From contig NZ_JANLGQ010000007.1 in the NCBI RefSeq assembly GCF_026157065.1, positions 1 through 64,000 of the forward strand: a stretch of 64,000 nt of DNA, in the 5' to 3' direction. The position numbers and the translations under genes are program-made. The notes beneath the pieces were generated by a model, which saw only the letters and a list, made by a program, of their open reading frames with translations, was not told the DNA's origin and did not search any database. Positions 43,837-52,829 of the stretch are shown in pieces (position 1 is the first letter of the stretch; each line of letters starts with the position of its first letter). Source of the stretch: Enterococcus sp. HY326. Its GTDB lineage: Bacteria > Bacillota > Bacilli > Lactobacillales > Enterococcaceae.

Positions 43837-44622
43837 TTACCCTTTACTTTTGCCTGTGTATGGCTCATGCTTTCTTTTTTCTAAGAAAGCCGCCATGCCT
43901 TCCGCTTGGTCCTCCGTTGAGAAGCATTGGCCGAATAGTTCACTTTCAATCCGATAGCCATCTTCGACAGATAAACCAATCGTCTTGTTGGCAACTTCCT
44001 TCACCGCTCTAACGCCAAATGGTGCATTGCCAGCAATTCTTTGGGCCATCTTCATCACGCTGTCCATCAGCTCTTCTGCTGGCACAACTTGATTGACTAA
44101 GCCAATCGCCAAAGCCTCTTCCGCTTTGACATTTCTGGTAGTGAAGGCCATTTCCTTCGCTTTGGCCGCCCCAACTGTTCGAACTAGGCGCTGCACGCCA
44201 CCATAACCCGGCATAATACCTAAGCCAACTTCTGGTAAGCCAAAAACACCCCGGTCGCTGGAAATGCGAATATCACAGCTCAAAGCAATTTCACAGCCAC
44301 CACCTAAGGCAAAGCCGTTGACTGCCGCAATCACCGGCATCGGCAGATTTTCAATTAATTCCATCATCCGATTCCCAGTTTCGGAAAAGACTTGTGCTTC
44401 TTTTGAAGGTAAATCCTTCATTTCAGCAATATCTGCTCCCGCAACAAAAGCTTTTTCGCCGGCTCCGGTAATCACCAAGCAGCGAATATCCGATTCCGCA
44501 ATTTTTTCCAACAAGCTGCTGGCTTCTGCCACCACCTGACTATTTAAAGCGTTCATCGCTTTCGGGCGATTGTAAGTCAACAGGCCGATTTGATTTTGCT
44601 CTTCATACGTTACAAATTCCAT
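43837..44622 (-). CDS. crt: Enoyl-CoA hydratase (crotonase)
   Basis: A 261-residue crotonase-fold enzyme that hydrates crotonyl-CoA to 3-hydroxybutyryl-CoA. KAFVAGADIAEM near residue 60 is the CoA/oxyanion segment. AAVNGFALGGGCEIALSCDIRI contains the first catalytic Glu, and GLPEVGLGIMPGYGG contains the second. Both are present. It begins three bases after the thiolase stop, hence co-translated. Confidence 0.95.
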   Translation of the reverse strand: MEFVTYEEQNQIGLLTYNRPKAMNALNSQVVAEASSLLEKIAESDIRCLVITGAGEKAFVAGADIAEMKDLPSKEAQVFSETGNRMMELIENLPMPVIAAVNGFALGGGCEIALSCDIRISSDRGVFGLPEVGLGIMPGYGGVQRLVRTVGAAKAKEMAFTTRNVKAEEALAIGLVNQVVPAEELMDSVMKMAQRIAGNAPFGVRAVKEVANKTIGLSVEDGYRIESELFGQCFSTEDQAEGMAAFLEKRKHEPYTGKSKG

Positions 44623-44625
44623 CGC

Positions 44626-45810
44626 CTACATCCTCTCTACAATTGTGCTGACACCCATTCCTCCACCAACACAAAGCGTTGCTAAACCATAATCAGATTT
44701 GCGTTTTTCCATTTCATGCAATAATGTCACCAAGATTCTGGCACCAGATGCCCCAACTGGATGACCTAACGCAATCGCTCCGCCATTCACGTTAACTTTA
44801 CTTGGATCCCATTCTAAGCCTTTACCAACTGCAAGAGCTTGCGCTGCGAAAGCTTCATTCGCTTCCACTAAATCCATTTGATTGATATTCATGCCAGTCT
44901 TCGCAAAAACTTTCTTCGTGCTTTCGATTGGTCCAACACCCATGATGGCTGGGTCAACACCAGCAGTTGCTCCGCCAACAAAGCGGGCCATTGGCTTCAC
45001 GCCTAATTCTTTGGCTTTTTTAGCACTCATGATGACAACTGCAGCTGCACCATCATTAATTCCTGATGCATTAGCAGCTGTAACCGTGCCGCCTTCTGGC
45101 TTGAAGGCTGGGCGCATTTTCGCCAATCCTTCAGCTGTAATGCCATCCCGTGGAAATTCGTCTTGTTCAAACATGACAGTTTCCCGTTTAACTTTGATTG
45201 GAATCGGCACAATTTCATCTTTAAATTTGCCTTCTGCAATCGCTTTGACTGCTTTTTGCTGGCTTGCAGCAGCAAATTCATCTTGTTCTTCTCTAGTGAT
45301 GCCATATTTTTCAGCCACATTTTCGGCAGTAATCCCCATGTGATAATGGTGGAAGGCATCTGTTAAGCCATCCTCGATTAAACTATCGAAAATTTCATTG
45401 TGGCCCATGCGATAACCAAAGCGGGCTTTCTTTAAAACATATGGCGATGCGGACATATTTTCCATTCCGCCGGCCACGATAATATCAGCTTCGCCAGCTG
45501 CAATCATCGTTGCTGCCATATTAACACTCTTCAAACCGCTACCACATAAAATATTTAAAGTTTGCGCTGGTACTTCCACTGGAATACCGGCCTTCACGGC
45601 TGCTTGGCGGGCAACGTTTTGTCCCCAGCCAGCTTGTAACACACAGCCCATCGTTACTTCGTCCACCATGTCCGGCGCAACGCCAGCCCGGTTCAAGGCT
45701 TCTTTAATAACGGCTGCACCAAGGTCCACCACTGAAGTATTAGTTAGAGAACCCCCGAATTTACCAATTGCAGTTCTGACTGCACCTGCTAATACAATTT
45801 CTGTTTCCAA
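44626..45810 (-). CDS. thlA: Acetyl-CoA C-acetyltransferase (thiolase)
   Basis: A 394-residue thiolase that interconverts two acetyl-CoA and acetoacetyl-CoA. The nucleophilic Cys is in [15 protein letters not shown] near residue 88. The C-terminal catalytic motifs are [19 protein letters not shown] (His) and [10 protein letters not shown] (Cys). Length matches biosynthetic/degradative short-chain thiolases. Translation starts at TTG 45810, with GGAGG eight bases ahead. It is the first of the thl-crt-hbd unit. Confidence 0.95.
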   Translation of the reverse strand: METEIVLAGAVRTAIGKFGGSLTNTSVVDLGAAVIKEALNRAGVAPDMVDEVTMGCVLQAGWGQNVARQAAVKAGIPVEVPAQTLNILCGSGLKSVNMAATMIAAGEADIIVAGGMENMSASPYVLKKARFGYRMGHNEIFDSLIEDGLTDAFHHYHMGITAENVAEKYGITREEQDEFAAASQQKAVKAIAEGKFKDEIVPIPIKVKRETVMFEQDEFPRDGITAEGLAKMRPAFKPEGGTVTAANASGINDGAAAVVIMSAKKAKELGVKPMARFVGGATAGVDPAIMGVGPIESTKKVFAKTGMNINQMDLVEANEAFAAQALAVGKGLEWDPSKVNVNGGAIALGHPVGASGARILVTLLHEMEKRKSDYGLATLCVGGGMGVSTIVERM

Positions 45811-45929
45811 ATGTTGATCCTCCTAATTCTTTTTTAGGTATTAAATTTCTTGAGAGAAATTTAGTTTGATTTGCGAGTTCGACTTATCCAGATACATCCA
45901 AATAGTTGAATCGCAAACATGTCTTTTTC

Positions 45930-47210
45930 TTACCACTTCATGCCGTAACGTTTTTCCCATTCAGCTTCTAGCTCTTCCCGGAAATTAGGGTGAGCAATTT
46001 CAATCAGAGCCCGGCTGCGTTCACGGATAGATTTGCCTCGTAAATCAGCGATACCATATTCTGTAACAATCACAGCAACATCGTTACGACCAGTTGTTAC
46101 AACAGAACCAAGGTCTAAGAACGGCACGATTTTACTGATGGTATTATTTTTGGTTGTCGAAGGCATGGCAATAATTGAAATGCCGCCTTTAGACATGTTA
46201 GCGCCACGAACAAAGTCCAACTGTCCGCCGACTGAAGAAATTTGTAAAGGTCCAATTGTTTCGGAAGCAACTTGACCAGTTAAGTCTACCTGAACACAAC
46301 TATTGATTGAAATTAAATTATCATTTTGGGCAATCACATATGGGTCGTTGGTATAATCAACCGGCGCCATCATAACGCTTGGATTATCATCAACAAAATC
46401 ATAAAATTCCCGTGTGCCCATCAAGAAAGTTGCGATCATTTTGCCAGGATTTAAGTTTTTCTTGCTGTTATTGATAACGCCCATTTTAACCAGTTGCATG
46501 ACACCATCACTGAACATTTCACTGTGGATACCTAAATCTTTTTTATCATGTAGCTGATCTAATACTGCATCTGGCAAGCTGCCGATACCTAATTGTAACG
46601 TATCGCCATCTTTAATCATGCTGGCACAGTATTTACCGATTTGGACTTCTTCTGGTGTTGGTGCAGCTTTTGGCAATTCTAGAATTGGAGTATCTTCCTC
46701 CACGATATAATCAAACTCATCCACATGCATAAAGCAGTTGCCGTGAGTCCGTGGTAGATTATTATTGACTTGGGCAATAACAATCTTGGCATTTTTTGCG
46801 GCTGTCATCGTATAATCAACAGAAATACCTAAACTAGCATAGCCGTGCTGATCCACCCGGCTAACTTCAATCAAGGCCACGTCTGCATTAATACTGCCAT
46901 CGGTAAATAAGGCCGGCATTCTTGAGAAGAAACGTGGTGTATAATCTGCATAGCCTTCAGCAACAGCTTTACGGTCTTTGCCGCCGACGTACAAACTATT
47001 ATGACGTACGTGACCAATCGCCTCTGGCTGCGAATAAGGCGATGTTCCTAATGGCAGCATTTGCGAGGTCACAACATTTTTTAATTCTGGTATTCTTTTA
47101 CCAAATTCACGAATTACGGCACTCGGCTCGCCACATCCCAAACCAATAACAACGCTATCTCCATCTTTAATTACTTTGACAGCTTCTTCTGCTGTTACAT
47201 ATTTACTCAT
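45930..47210 (-). CDS. Acetyl-CoA hydrolase/CoA-transferase family protein (butyryl- or 4-hydroxybutyryl-CoA:acetate type)
   Basis: A 426-residue family I-like CoA-transferase of the AcH/Cat1-Cat2 type. It would move CoA between acetyl-CoA and a short-chain acid. GIGSLPDAVLDQL near residue 215 and VGGQLDFVRGANMSKGGISIIAMPST near residue 328 are typical, and the proposed catalytic Glu lies in IHSEMFSDG near residue 242. ATG 47210 follows GAGGAGA. It is close to thiolase and the flavodiiron gene. Whether butyrate, 4-hydroxybutyrate or another acid is the partner cannot be decided here. Confidence 0.88.
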   Translation of the reverse strand: MSKYVTAEEAVKVIKDGDSVVIGLGCGEPSAVIREFGKRIPELKNVVTSQMLPLGTSPYSQPEAIGHVRHNSLYVGGKDRKAVAEGYADYTPRFFSRMPALFTDGSINADVALIEVSRVDQHGYASLGISVDYTMTAAKNAKIVIAQVNNNLPRTHGNCFMHVDEFDYIVEEDTPILELPKAAPTPEEVQIGKYCASMIKDGDTLQLGIGSLPDAVLDQLHDKKDLGIHSEMFSDGVMQLVKMGVINNSKKNLNPGKMIATFLMGTREFYDFVDDNPSVMMAPVDYTNDPYVIAQNDNLISINSCVQVDLTGQVASETIGPLQISSVGGQLDFVRGANMSKGGISIIAMPSTTKNNTISKIVPFLDLGSVVTTGRNDVAVIVTEYGIADLRGKSIRERSRALIEIAHPNFREELEAEWEKRYGMKW

Positions 47211-47356
47211 AAACACTCTCCTCTTTTCAATTCAAGCTAATAAGTACACAGCAGGCCTTTCCAGTAAAATATCCAGCAAATCTCCTTAGATAACCCCTAG
47301 AAAAAGCCTGCTAACCCAAGTTTCCAACAACTATGTTTTGACCTAACCCGTTGATA

Positions 47357-47405
47357 AGCAGTCACATTTTGGTCTGGATAAGATAAGGACCAAAATGCGA
47401 CTGAG
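47357..47405 (-). other. Long hairpin after the flavodiiron gene
   Basis: AGTCACATTTTGGTC and GACCAAAATGCGACT pair with one mismatch around a 16-base loop. No T run follows on either strand, so it may be an mRNA processing or stability element and not a classical terminator. Confidence 0.5.
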
Positions 47406-47410
47406 CTTCA

Positions 47411-48616
47411 TTATTCTTTTGTAGCTTCGATTAAAGCGTCTACGAGACTATTTAAATCTGGTACATCCAAATCAGTAATAGCGGAGTTGATGCTCAGAGT
47501 TTCATCCATGATATTCATCATCTTCAACTCTTCATCCAAGTATTCGCTCATTAACGTACCTGATTGTGGTGCCCACGAACCATTTTCGATTAACGCAAAG
47601 GTACGATTTTGCACATTCAGCGCCTTCATATCGTTCAGATAATTCTTCATCGGCGGATAAATGCCTAAGTTGAAGGTTGGACAGGCCAGTACGATATGGC
47701 TGTATTTAAAGGTTTCGGCAATCAAGTAGGACACATCGGTACTAGATACGTCGTAAACCCGCACATTGTGCATACCTTTGTCGTGTAACAGAGATGCCAA
47801 TGATTCTGCAGCATATTCTGTGTTCCCATACATGGATCCGTAAATGATCAGCACGCCTTTTTCTTCTGGTTCATAACGGCTCCATTTGTCATATTTATCT
47901 AACAGATAGCCGAAGTCATTGCGCCAAACTGGACCATGCAATGGGCAAATCATTTTGATATCGATAGTCGCAGCTTTTTTCAAAGCAGACTGTACGAAAG
48001 GTCCATATTTCCCTACGATATTTGTGTAGTAACGACGAGCATCATCGATCCAATCACGATCAAAGTTCATTTCATCGTTGAACAATGCGCCATGCAATGC
48101 TCCAAAGGAACCGAAGGCATCGGCAGAGAATAATGTTCCTGTAGTAATATCATAAGTCATCATTACTTCAGGCCAGTGAACCATTGGTGCTGCAACGAAG
48201 GTCACTGTATGCTTACCAAAGTTACGAGTGTCGCCTTCTTCCACTTGGTCTTCATGACCATCCACATGATAGTTGAATTGGTGCATCAGCATAAATGATT
48301 TTTCTGAGCTGATAATTTTTAATTTTGGATAGCGCAGAATTAATTCTTCGATTGAACCGCAATGATCTGGTTCCATATGGTTCACGACTAAATAATCTAA
48401 TTCCCGATCGCCTAAAACCATTTCTACGTTGCGGATAAAGTCTTGGGTGATTGCCCAGTCTACCGCATCGAATAAAACAGTTTTTTCATCTATGAGCAGA
48501 TATGAGTTATAGGATACGCCCCGAGGAATTGGATGCATATTTTCAAACAATGCCAAGCGGACATCGTTGCCTCCAACCCAGTATAAATCTTCTGCTACCT
48601 TTCTAACTGTATACAT
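47411..48616 (-). CDS. fprA: Flavodiiron protein (FprA-type rubredoxin:oxygen oxidoreductase)
   Basis: A 401-residue soluble enzyme that reduces O2 to water or NO to N2O. The metallo-beta-lactamase domain carries all seven di-iron ligands: H80, E82, D84, H85, H147, D166 and H227. The C-terminal flavodoxin domain starts near residue 255 (IIYGSMYGNTEYAAE) and binds FMN. There is no fused rubredoxin or reductase, so it needs an external donor. The gene 47 bases upstream encodes an acyl-CoA dehydrogenase ending in a rubredoxin, an obvious candidate. Confidence 0.95.
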   Translation of the reverse strand: MYTVRKVAEDLYWVGGNDVRLALFENMHPIPRGVSYNSYLLIDEKTVLFDAVDWAITQDFIRNVEMVLGDRELDYLVVNHMEPDHCGSIEELILRYPKLKIISSEKSFMLMHQFNYHVDGHEDQVEEGDTRNFGKHTVTFVAAPMVHWPEVMMTYDITTGTLFSADAFGSFGALHGALFNDEMNFDRDWIDDARRYYTNIVGKYGPFVQSALKKAATIDIKMICPLHGPVWRNDFGYLLDKYDKWSRYEPEEKGVLIIYGSMYGNTEYAAESLASLLHDKGMHNVRVYDVSSTDVSYLIAETFKYSHIVLACPTFNLGIYPPMKNYLNDMKALNVQNRTFALIENGSWAPQSGTLMSEYLDEELKMMNIMDETLSINSAITDLDVPDLNSLVDALIEATKE

Positions 48617-48663
48617 ATATTAAATCCCCCTATTTGGTCTGACATTTAGTAAAAGCACAGCTG

Positions 48664-50568
48664 TTAATATCCTTCGATGAAGGCTGTTTTTTCTTCGCCA
48701 CAAGAAGGACAAGTCCATTCTTCAGGCAGATCTTTAAACAGTGTTCCTGGTGCTACTTCACCCTCTGGATCACCTTTAGCAGCATCATACTCGTAGCCGC
48801 AGCCGCCACATACATAGAATTTATATGAAGGAGCAGATTTTTTAGGTTTAGAGCGTTTAATTTTAACCATTGGCGGAGCCTCTTTCTTAGCTGCTCCGGT
48901 ATCTAATGCTTGTGATAGCAATGGTAGAACCTCTTCGATATCACCGACAATACCGTAGTCAGCATTTTTAAATATTTTCGCATTTGGATTTACGTTAATT
49001 GCCACGATTGTTGAAGCGTCTTTAATTCCCTTCAAATGCTGGCCGGCACCGGAAATACCACAAGCAATGTATAAGTTGCCTTTGAATTTTTGACCGGACA
49101 TACCGACATAGCGGCTTAATGGCAGATAATGAAGCGTTTCTGCAACTGGACGAGAACAGCCGATAGCTGAACCAGATTGTTTCGCTAATTCTTCAATTAG
49201 CTTCATATTTGATTCTGGTCCTACGCCGCGACCGGCACTGACCACCCGCTCTGCTTGGGCAATTGGTGTATCAATCGGGATTCCCACCGAGAAATCGTAG
49301 CCATCCTTCTTTAAGCTTTCGACTAAGGCCGCAACGTTTTTCTTTTGATCCGCGTCCTTGAAGATCATCTTCTTGCGGTCCCCTGTCGTTGGTCCCTTTT
49401 TTGCTGGTACCCCAGTCGCTTTCGGTTCTTTACCAACCAAGTAAGAAGAAATAACCACCCGTTGAATTTCATTGGTTCCTTCGTAGATTGTTGTAATCTT
49501 AGCATCACGGTAGAAGCGTTCCACGTCGCTGCCTTTAATGTAGCCGGCACCGCCATAGATTTGTAAGGCGTCATTAACAATTTTCAACGTGTTATCTGAA
49601 GCAAATTGTTTCGCCATTGCAGATTCCATCGCAAATGGTTTGCCTGTATCTTTCAATTCAGCTGCGCTGTACACCATCAAACGGCTCGCCCGTAATTCAG
49701 TTGCCATATCAGCTAATTTGAAGGAGATAACTTGTTGGTGAGCAATTGCTTTACCAAACTGCTCCCGTTCTTTAGCATACTCTAGAGCACTTTCAAAGGC
49801 CCCTTGACCAATTCCTAACGCTTGGGCTGCAATCCCAATCCGACCGCCGTCTAGCGTATTCATAGCGATGTTAAAGCCTTTGCCTTCAGGTCCTAATAAG
49901 TTTTCTTTCGGTACTTTCACATTGTTAAAGATTAATTCAGCAGTTGAAGAAGAACGAATTCCTAATTTGTCATAGTGTTCGCCAAATTCAAAGCCTTCCC
50001 AGCCTTTTTCAACGATGAAGGCGCTGATGCCTTTAATACCGATACCTGGTGTCGTTACCGCAAAGATGATGTACACATCAGCTTTAGGTGCATTGGTGAT
50101 GAAAATTTTATTACCATTTAAAATATAGTTTTCGCCATCAAATTCAGCAGTTGTTTCCGTTCCGCCGGCATCACTACCTGCTTCACTTTCAGTTAAACCG
50201 AAGGCTCCTAATTTTTCACCTTTTGCCATTGGCACCAAATATTTTTTCTTCTGTGCTTCTGTACCATAATTGTAAATTGGATAACAGCCTAACGAGACAT
50301 GCGCCGATAAGATAACCCCAACGCCGGCATCCACTCGAGATAACTCTTCAACACCGATAGCATAACTCGTTGTATCCATGCCACCGCCGCCATACTTCTC
50401 TGGAAAAGGAATGCCGAGAATACCCAGTTCACCCATTTTTTTGACAATTTCATCAGGAAATTGGTTTTCAAGATCTAAAGTCGTTGCAATTGGCTTAATA
50501 TCTGTTTCTGCAAACTCTCTGACTTTAGCGCGAAAAGCTTCGTGTTGCTCAGTTGTGTTTAACTGCAT
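48664..50568 (-). CDS. Acyl-CoA dehydrogenase - ETF-alpha FAD domain - rubredoxin fusion
   Basis: A 634-residue three-part flavoprotein. Residues 1-385 are a short-chain acyl-CoA dehydrogenase with [19 protein letters not shown] and [10 protein letters not shown]363 is the catalytic base. Residues about 410-560 match the C-terminal FAD-binding domain of ETF-alpha ([10 protein letters not shown], then [15 protein letters not shown] and NADYGIVGD). Residues 582-634 form a rubredoxin with C587, C590, C620 and C623. The ETF-alpha N-terminal domain and ETF-beta are absent. It should pass electrons from acyl-CoA via two FADs to the Fe centre, and then to the flavodiiron protein next door. ATG 50568 follows GGAGG. 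A cre-like and a LysR-like site lie upstream. Confidence 0.93.
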   Translation of the reverse strand: MQLNTTEQHEAFRAKVREFAETDIKPIATTLDLENQFPDEIVKKMGELGILGIPFPEKYGGGGMDTTSYAIGVEELSRVDAGVGVILSAHVSLGCYPIYNYGTEAQKKKYLVPMAKGEKLGAFGLTESEAGSDAGGTETTAEFDGENYILNGNKIFITNAPKADVYIIFAVTTPGIGIKGISAFIVEKGWEGFEFGEHYDKLGIRSSSTAELIFNNVKVPKENLLGPEGKGFNIAMNTLDGGRIGIAAQALGIGQGAFESALEYAKEREQFGKAIAHQQVISFKLADMATELRASRLMVYSAAELKDTGKPFAMESAMAKQFASDNTLKIVNDALQIYGGAGYIKGSDVERFYRDAKITTIYEGTNEIQRVVISSYLVGKEPKATGVPAKKGPTTGDRKKMIFKDADQKKNVAALVESLKKDGYDFSVGIPIDTPIAQAERVVSAGRGVGPESNMKLIEELAKQSGSAIGCSRPVAETLHYLPLSRYVGMSGQKFKGNLYIACGISGAGQHLKGIKDASTIVAINVNPNAKIFKNADYGIVGDIEEVLPLLSQALDTGAAKKEAPPMVKIKRSKPKKSAPSYKFYVCGGCGYEYDAAKGDPEGEVAPGTLFKDLPEEWTCPSCGEEKTAFIEGY

Positions 50569-50637
50569 GTGATTGACCTCCAATATAATTTTTATCTACA
50601 ATTTGCTATCAAAAATGATCAGCAAATTAGTATTCAA

Positions 50638-50665
50638 ATAAGTTTCGCTTAGTAAGCGTTTTCAA
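50638..50665 (-). promoter_or_regulatory. LysR-like and cre-like sites before the dehydrogenase fusion
   Basis: ATAAG-TTTCG-CTTAG (50638-50652) resembles the ATAAG-N5-CTTAT motif seen twice near the MFS gene. It abuts TAGTAAGCGTTTTCAA (50650-50665), which matches the CcpA cre consensus WTGNAARCGNWWWCAW with one mismatch. The 135 bases between fabK-like and fusion genes suggest an internal promoter. Confidence 0.55.
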
Positions 50666-50703
50666 CGACTTTTGCTACAATGACCTGTCTAATCCCTTTT
50701 GGT

Positions 50704-51639
50704 TTAATAAAAGATTTTAGGCATCTCTTTCATGACCTCTTCTGCTTCAGCAAACATATCATCAATAATCGATTTAACAGGTCGGATACTGTGGATGGCT
50801 CCGGATATCTGTCCGGCCATAATAGAACCATTCACCATATCGCCGTTGACAACCGCTTTTCTTAATGAGCCCATAGTCAATTCCTCTAGCTCGCTACGGG
50901 GTACTTTCAGATATTCCATCTCTAAATATTTCTTAGACATCGGATTTTTAATCACCCGCACTGGTGCTCGGGATGTACGACCGGTAACCACCGTTGAATC
51001 ATCCTTAGCCGCCAAGACTGCTAATTTATAACTCTCAGGAATTGGCACTTCCTCAGAAGCCAAGAATCTAGTTCCTACTTGAACACCTTGAGCTCCCAAA
51101 GCAAAACTTGCGACAATGCCGCGGCCGTTGACAATTCCACCGGCAGCGATTACCGGAATGGAAACGGCTTCACTTACTTGCAAAACTAAAGACATCGTGC
51201 TGCTTTCACCAATGTGTCCACCTGCTTCCGTTCCTTCAGCCACTACTCCATGGACCCCTAAAGCCTCCATCTTTTGAGCTTGATCAACCGTAGCAATTAC
51301 GGGAAACACCTTAATGCCGGCTGCCAATAATTTCGGAACGTGATCTTTTGGAGTGCCGGCACCGGTTGTGACAATCGGGACGCCCTCTTCAATCACAATG
51401 TCGACTAATTCTTCAATATTATCCATCATCAGCATTAGGTTAACTGCAAAAGGTTTGTCGGTTAACTCTTTACATGCCTGAATTTGATAGCGTAAAGTTG
51501 CGCCATCCATAGCGCCTGAAGCGATAATTCCCAAGCCACCAGCATTGGAAACTGCTGAAACTAATTCATAACGGGAAATTTGTGCCATCGCTCCTTGAAA
51601 TAAAGGGTATTTAATACCTAATAATTTTGTTAACGACAT
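50704..51639 (-). CDS. FabK-like FMN enoyl reductase / nitronate monooxygenase family protein
   Basis: A 311-residue TIM-barrel flavoprotein. YPLFQGAMAQIS at the start, VVAEGTEAGGHIGESSTM near residue 133, PVIAAGGIVNGRG and QVGTRFLASEE follow the FabK (enoyl-ACP reductase II) pattern along the chain and also occur in nitronate monooxygenases. It could reduce an enoyl thioester, such as crotonyl-CoA, with NAD(P)H. It starts by overlap with the end of the upstream acyl-CoA dehydrogenase gene. A housekeeping fabK role is less likely outside a fab cluster. Confidence 0.82.
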   Translation of the reverse strand: MSLTKLLGIKYPLFQGAMAQISRYELVSAVSNAGGLGIIASGAMDGATLRYQIQACKELTDKPFAVNLMLMMDNIEELVDIVIEEGVPIVTTGAGTPKDHVPKLLAAGIKVFPVIATVDQAQKMEALGVHGVVAEGTEAGGHIGESSTMSLVLQVSEAVSIPVIAAGGIVNGRGIVASFALGAQGVQVGTRFLASEEVPIPESYKLAVLAAKDDSTVVTGRTSRAPVRVIKNPMSKKYLEMEYLKVPRSELEELTMGSLRKAVVNGDMVNGSIMAGQISGAIHSIRPVKSIIDDMFAEAEEVMKEMPKIFY

Positions 51640-52794
51640 TCATTCTTCACCCATTTCATCATTTTTTTCAATCGTTGTGTCGTTAGATTGCAACCAAATT
51701 TTTGAAATAATTCTTTTCTGTGCATCTGTTGAACCGCCGTATAAGCCGGTCACTTGAGCGTCTCTGGAAAAACGCTCAATCACATTATTACGGGTATAAC
51801 CATAGCCTCCAGTCATGGCAACCAAGGCTTCTGTCGCTTTTATTGAGGTTTTGGTACAAAAAAGTTTCACTTTTGCGATTTGAACAGTCGCCGTGTAATC
51901 CAACATATCAGTATTCTTTAAAAAGGATTCCGCCGCTTCAATATCGGTCACTACATCGGATAAAACCTTTTGGCATTCAATCAAATTGATTAACCGCAGT
52001 CCAAATTTGCGTTCCTTGGTCACATATTTTAGACCGTAACCAAAGGCCCCTTTGGCAATGCCAATGGACTGAGCTGCGATGGCTAAGCGAATTCGATTGA
52101 AAATCATGCCCACCTGTTCTTCGTTGACTAAATTGCCACTGAGAATATTTTCTTTAGGAATCTTCACCTCGCGGAACTCAAGATCCGCCACCGGCAACGC
52201 ATGGAGGCCGACTTCGGTTGTTTCCGGTCCAATTTTTAAGCCCGGTGTCTTCGTATCAAGAATAAAAATACCGTAGCCCTCCTGCCCATCCAGCCTTTTA
52301 GCTTTAGAGGCCACCATGAACAGGCCAGCAATTGGTGCATTGGTGATTGTCGCCTTAGCCCCATTCAATAGCCAATGATCGGAATGCTCCACAGAAGTTG
52401 TGCGGACTTCTGAGAGCTGACTGCCTGAACCAACTTCGTTTAAAGCAAATGCCCCCCAGATTTCCCCCTCCAACAACGGCTGCAAATAAGTCGCTTTTTG
52501 CTCCTCAGTCCCAAAATGATAAATCGGCCAAACCGCAAAGCTCGACTGAGTCAAAAAAATACTTGAAAGGGTGGGAAAGCTGGTGGATAACTCTTGAATG
52601 ACATCCAAGTGATCTTTAAAGCTGGTCCCGTCCCCACCGATTTCTTTTGGAAAACCGCAACGAATAAACCCCTGTCTGCTGAGATCTTTCATCAATTCTA
52701 AAGGGAATTCATTAGTTCGATCAAAGACAGTTGCTTGTTCATCTAAGCCGTTTTTCTTTAACTCCTGTAGATATTGCATCAATGAGTTTTCCAA
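51640..52794 (-). CDS. Acyl-CoA dehydrogenase family protein lacking the usual catalytic Glu
   Basis: A 384-residue acyl-CoA dehydrogenase fold. FALNEVGSGSQ near residue 117, TITNAP near residue 149, RKFG near residue 262 and MTGGYGYTRNN near residue 327 mark the three domains. Where short-chain enzymes have IYEGT(N/S)E with the catalytic base, this one reads LYGGSTDAQ (G353). The alternative Glu position used by isovaleryl-type enzymes reads FNRIRLA, so it is absent too. It starts at TTG 52794 behind AAAGGAG. It may be an altered or non-catalytic paralogue. It lies between its LysR neighbour and the FabK-like gene. Confidence 0.85.
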   Translation of the reverse strand: MENSLMQYLQELKKNGLDEQATVFDRTNEFPLELMKDLSRQGFIRCGFPKEIGGDGTSFKDHLDVIQELSTSFPTLSSIFLTQSSFAVWPIYHFGTEEQKATYLQPLLEGEIWGAFALNEVGSGSQLSEVRTTSVEHSDHWLLNGAKATITNAPIAGLFMVASKAKRLDGQEGYGIFILDTKTPGLKIGPETTEVGLHALPVADLEFREVKIPKENILSGNLVNEEQVGMIFNRIRLAIAAQSIGIAKGAFGYGLKYVTKERKFGLRLINLIECQKVLSDVVTDIEAAESFLKNTDMLDYTATVQIAKVKLFCTKTSIKATEALVAMTGGYGYTRNNVIERFSRDAQVTGLYGGSTDAQKRIISKIWLQSNDTTIEKNDEMGEE

Positions 52795-52829
52795 AAGTGG
52801 GTCTCCTTTTTAGCAAATTAAACCTTGTG

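Noticed and set aside
44882-45343. 153-codon plus-strand frame opposite the thiolase gene
   Set aside because: Antisense shadow of a highly conserved gene, without ribosome site or recognisable product.
42899-47210. Reading the cluster as the chromosome's ordinary acetoacetyl-CoA/mevalonate genes
   Set aside because: HMG-CoA synthase and reductase are absent, while crotonase, hbd, ptb, buk and acyl-CoA dehydrogenases are present.
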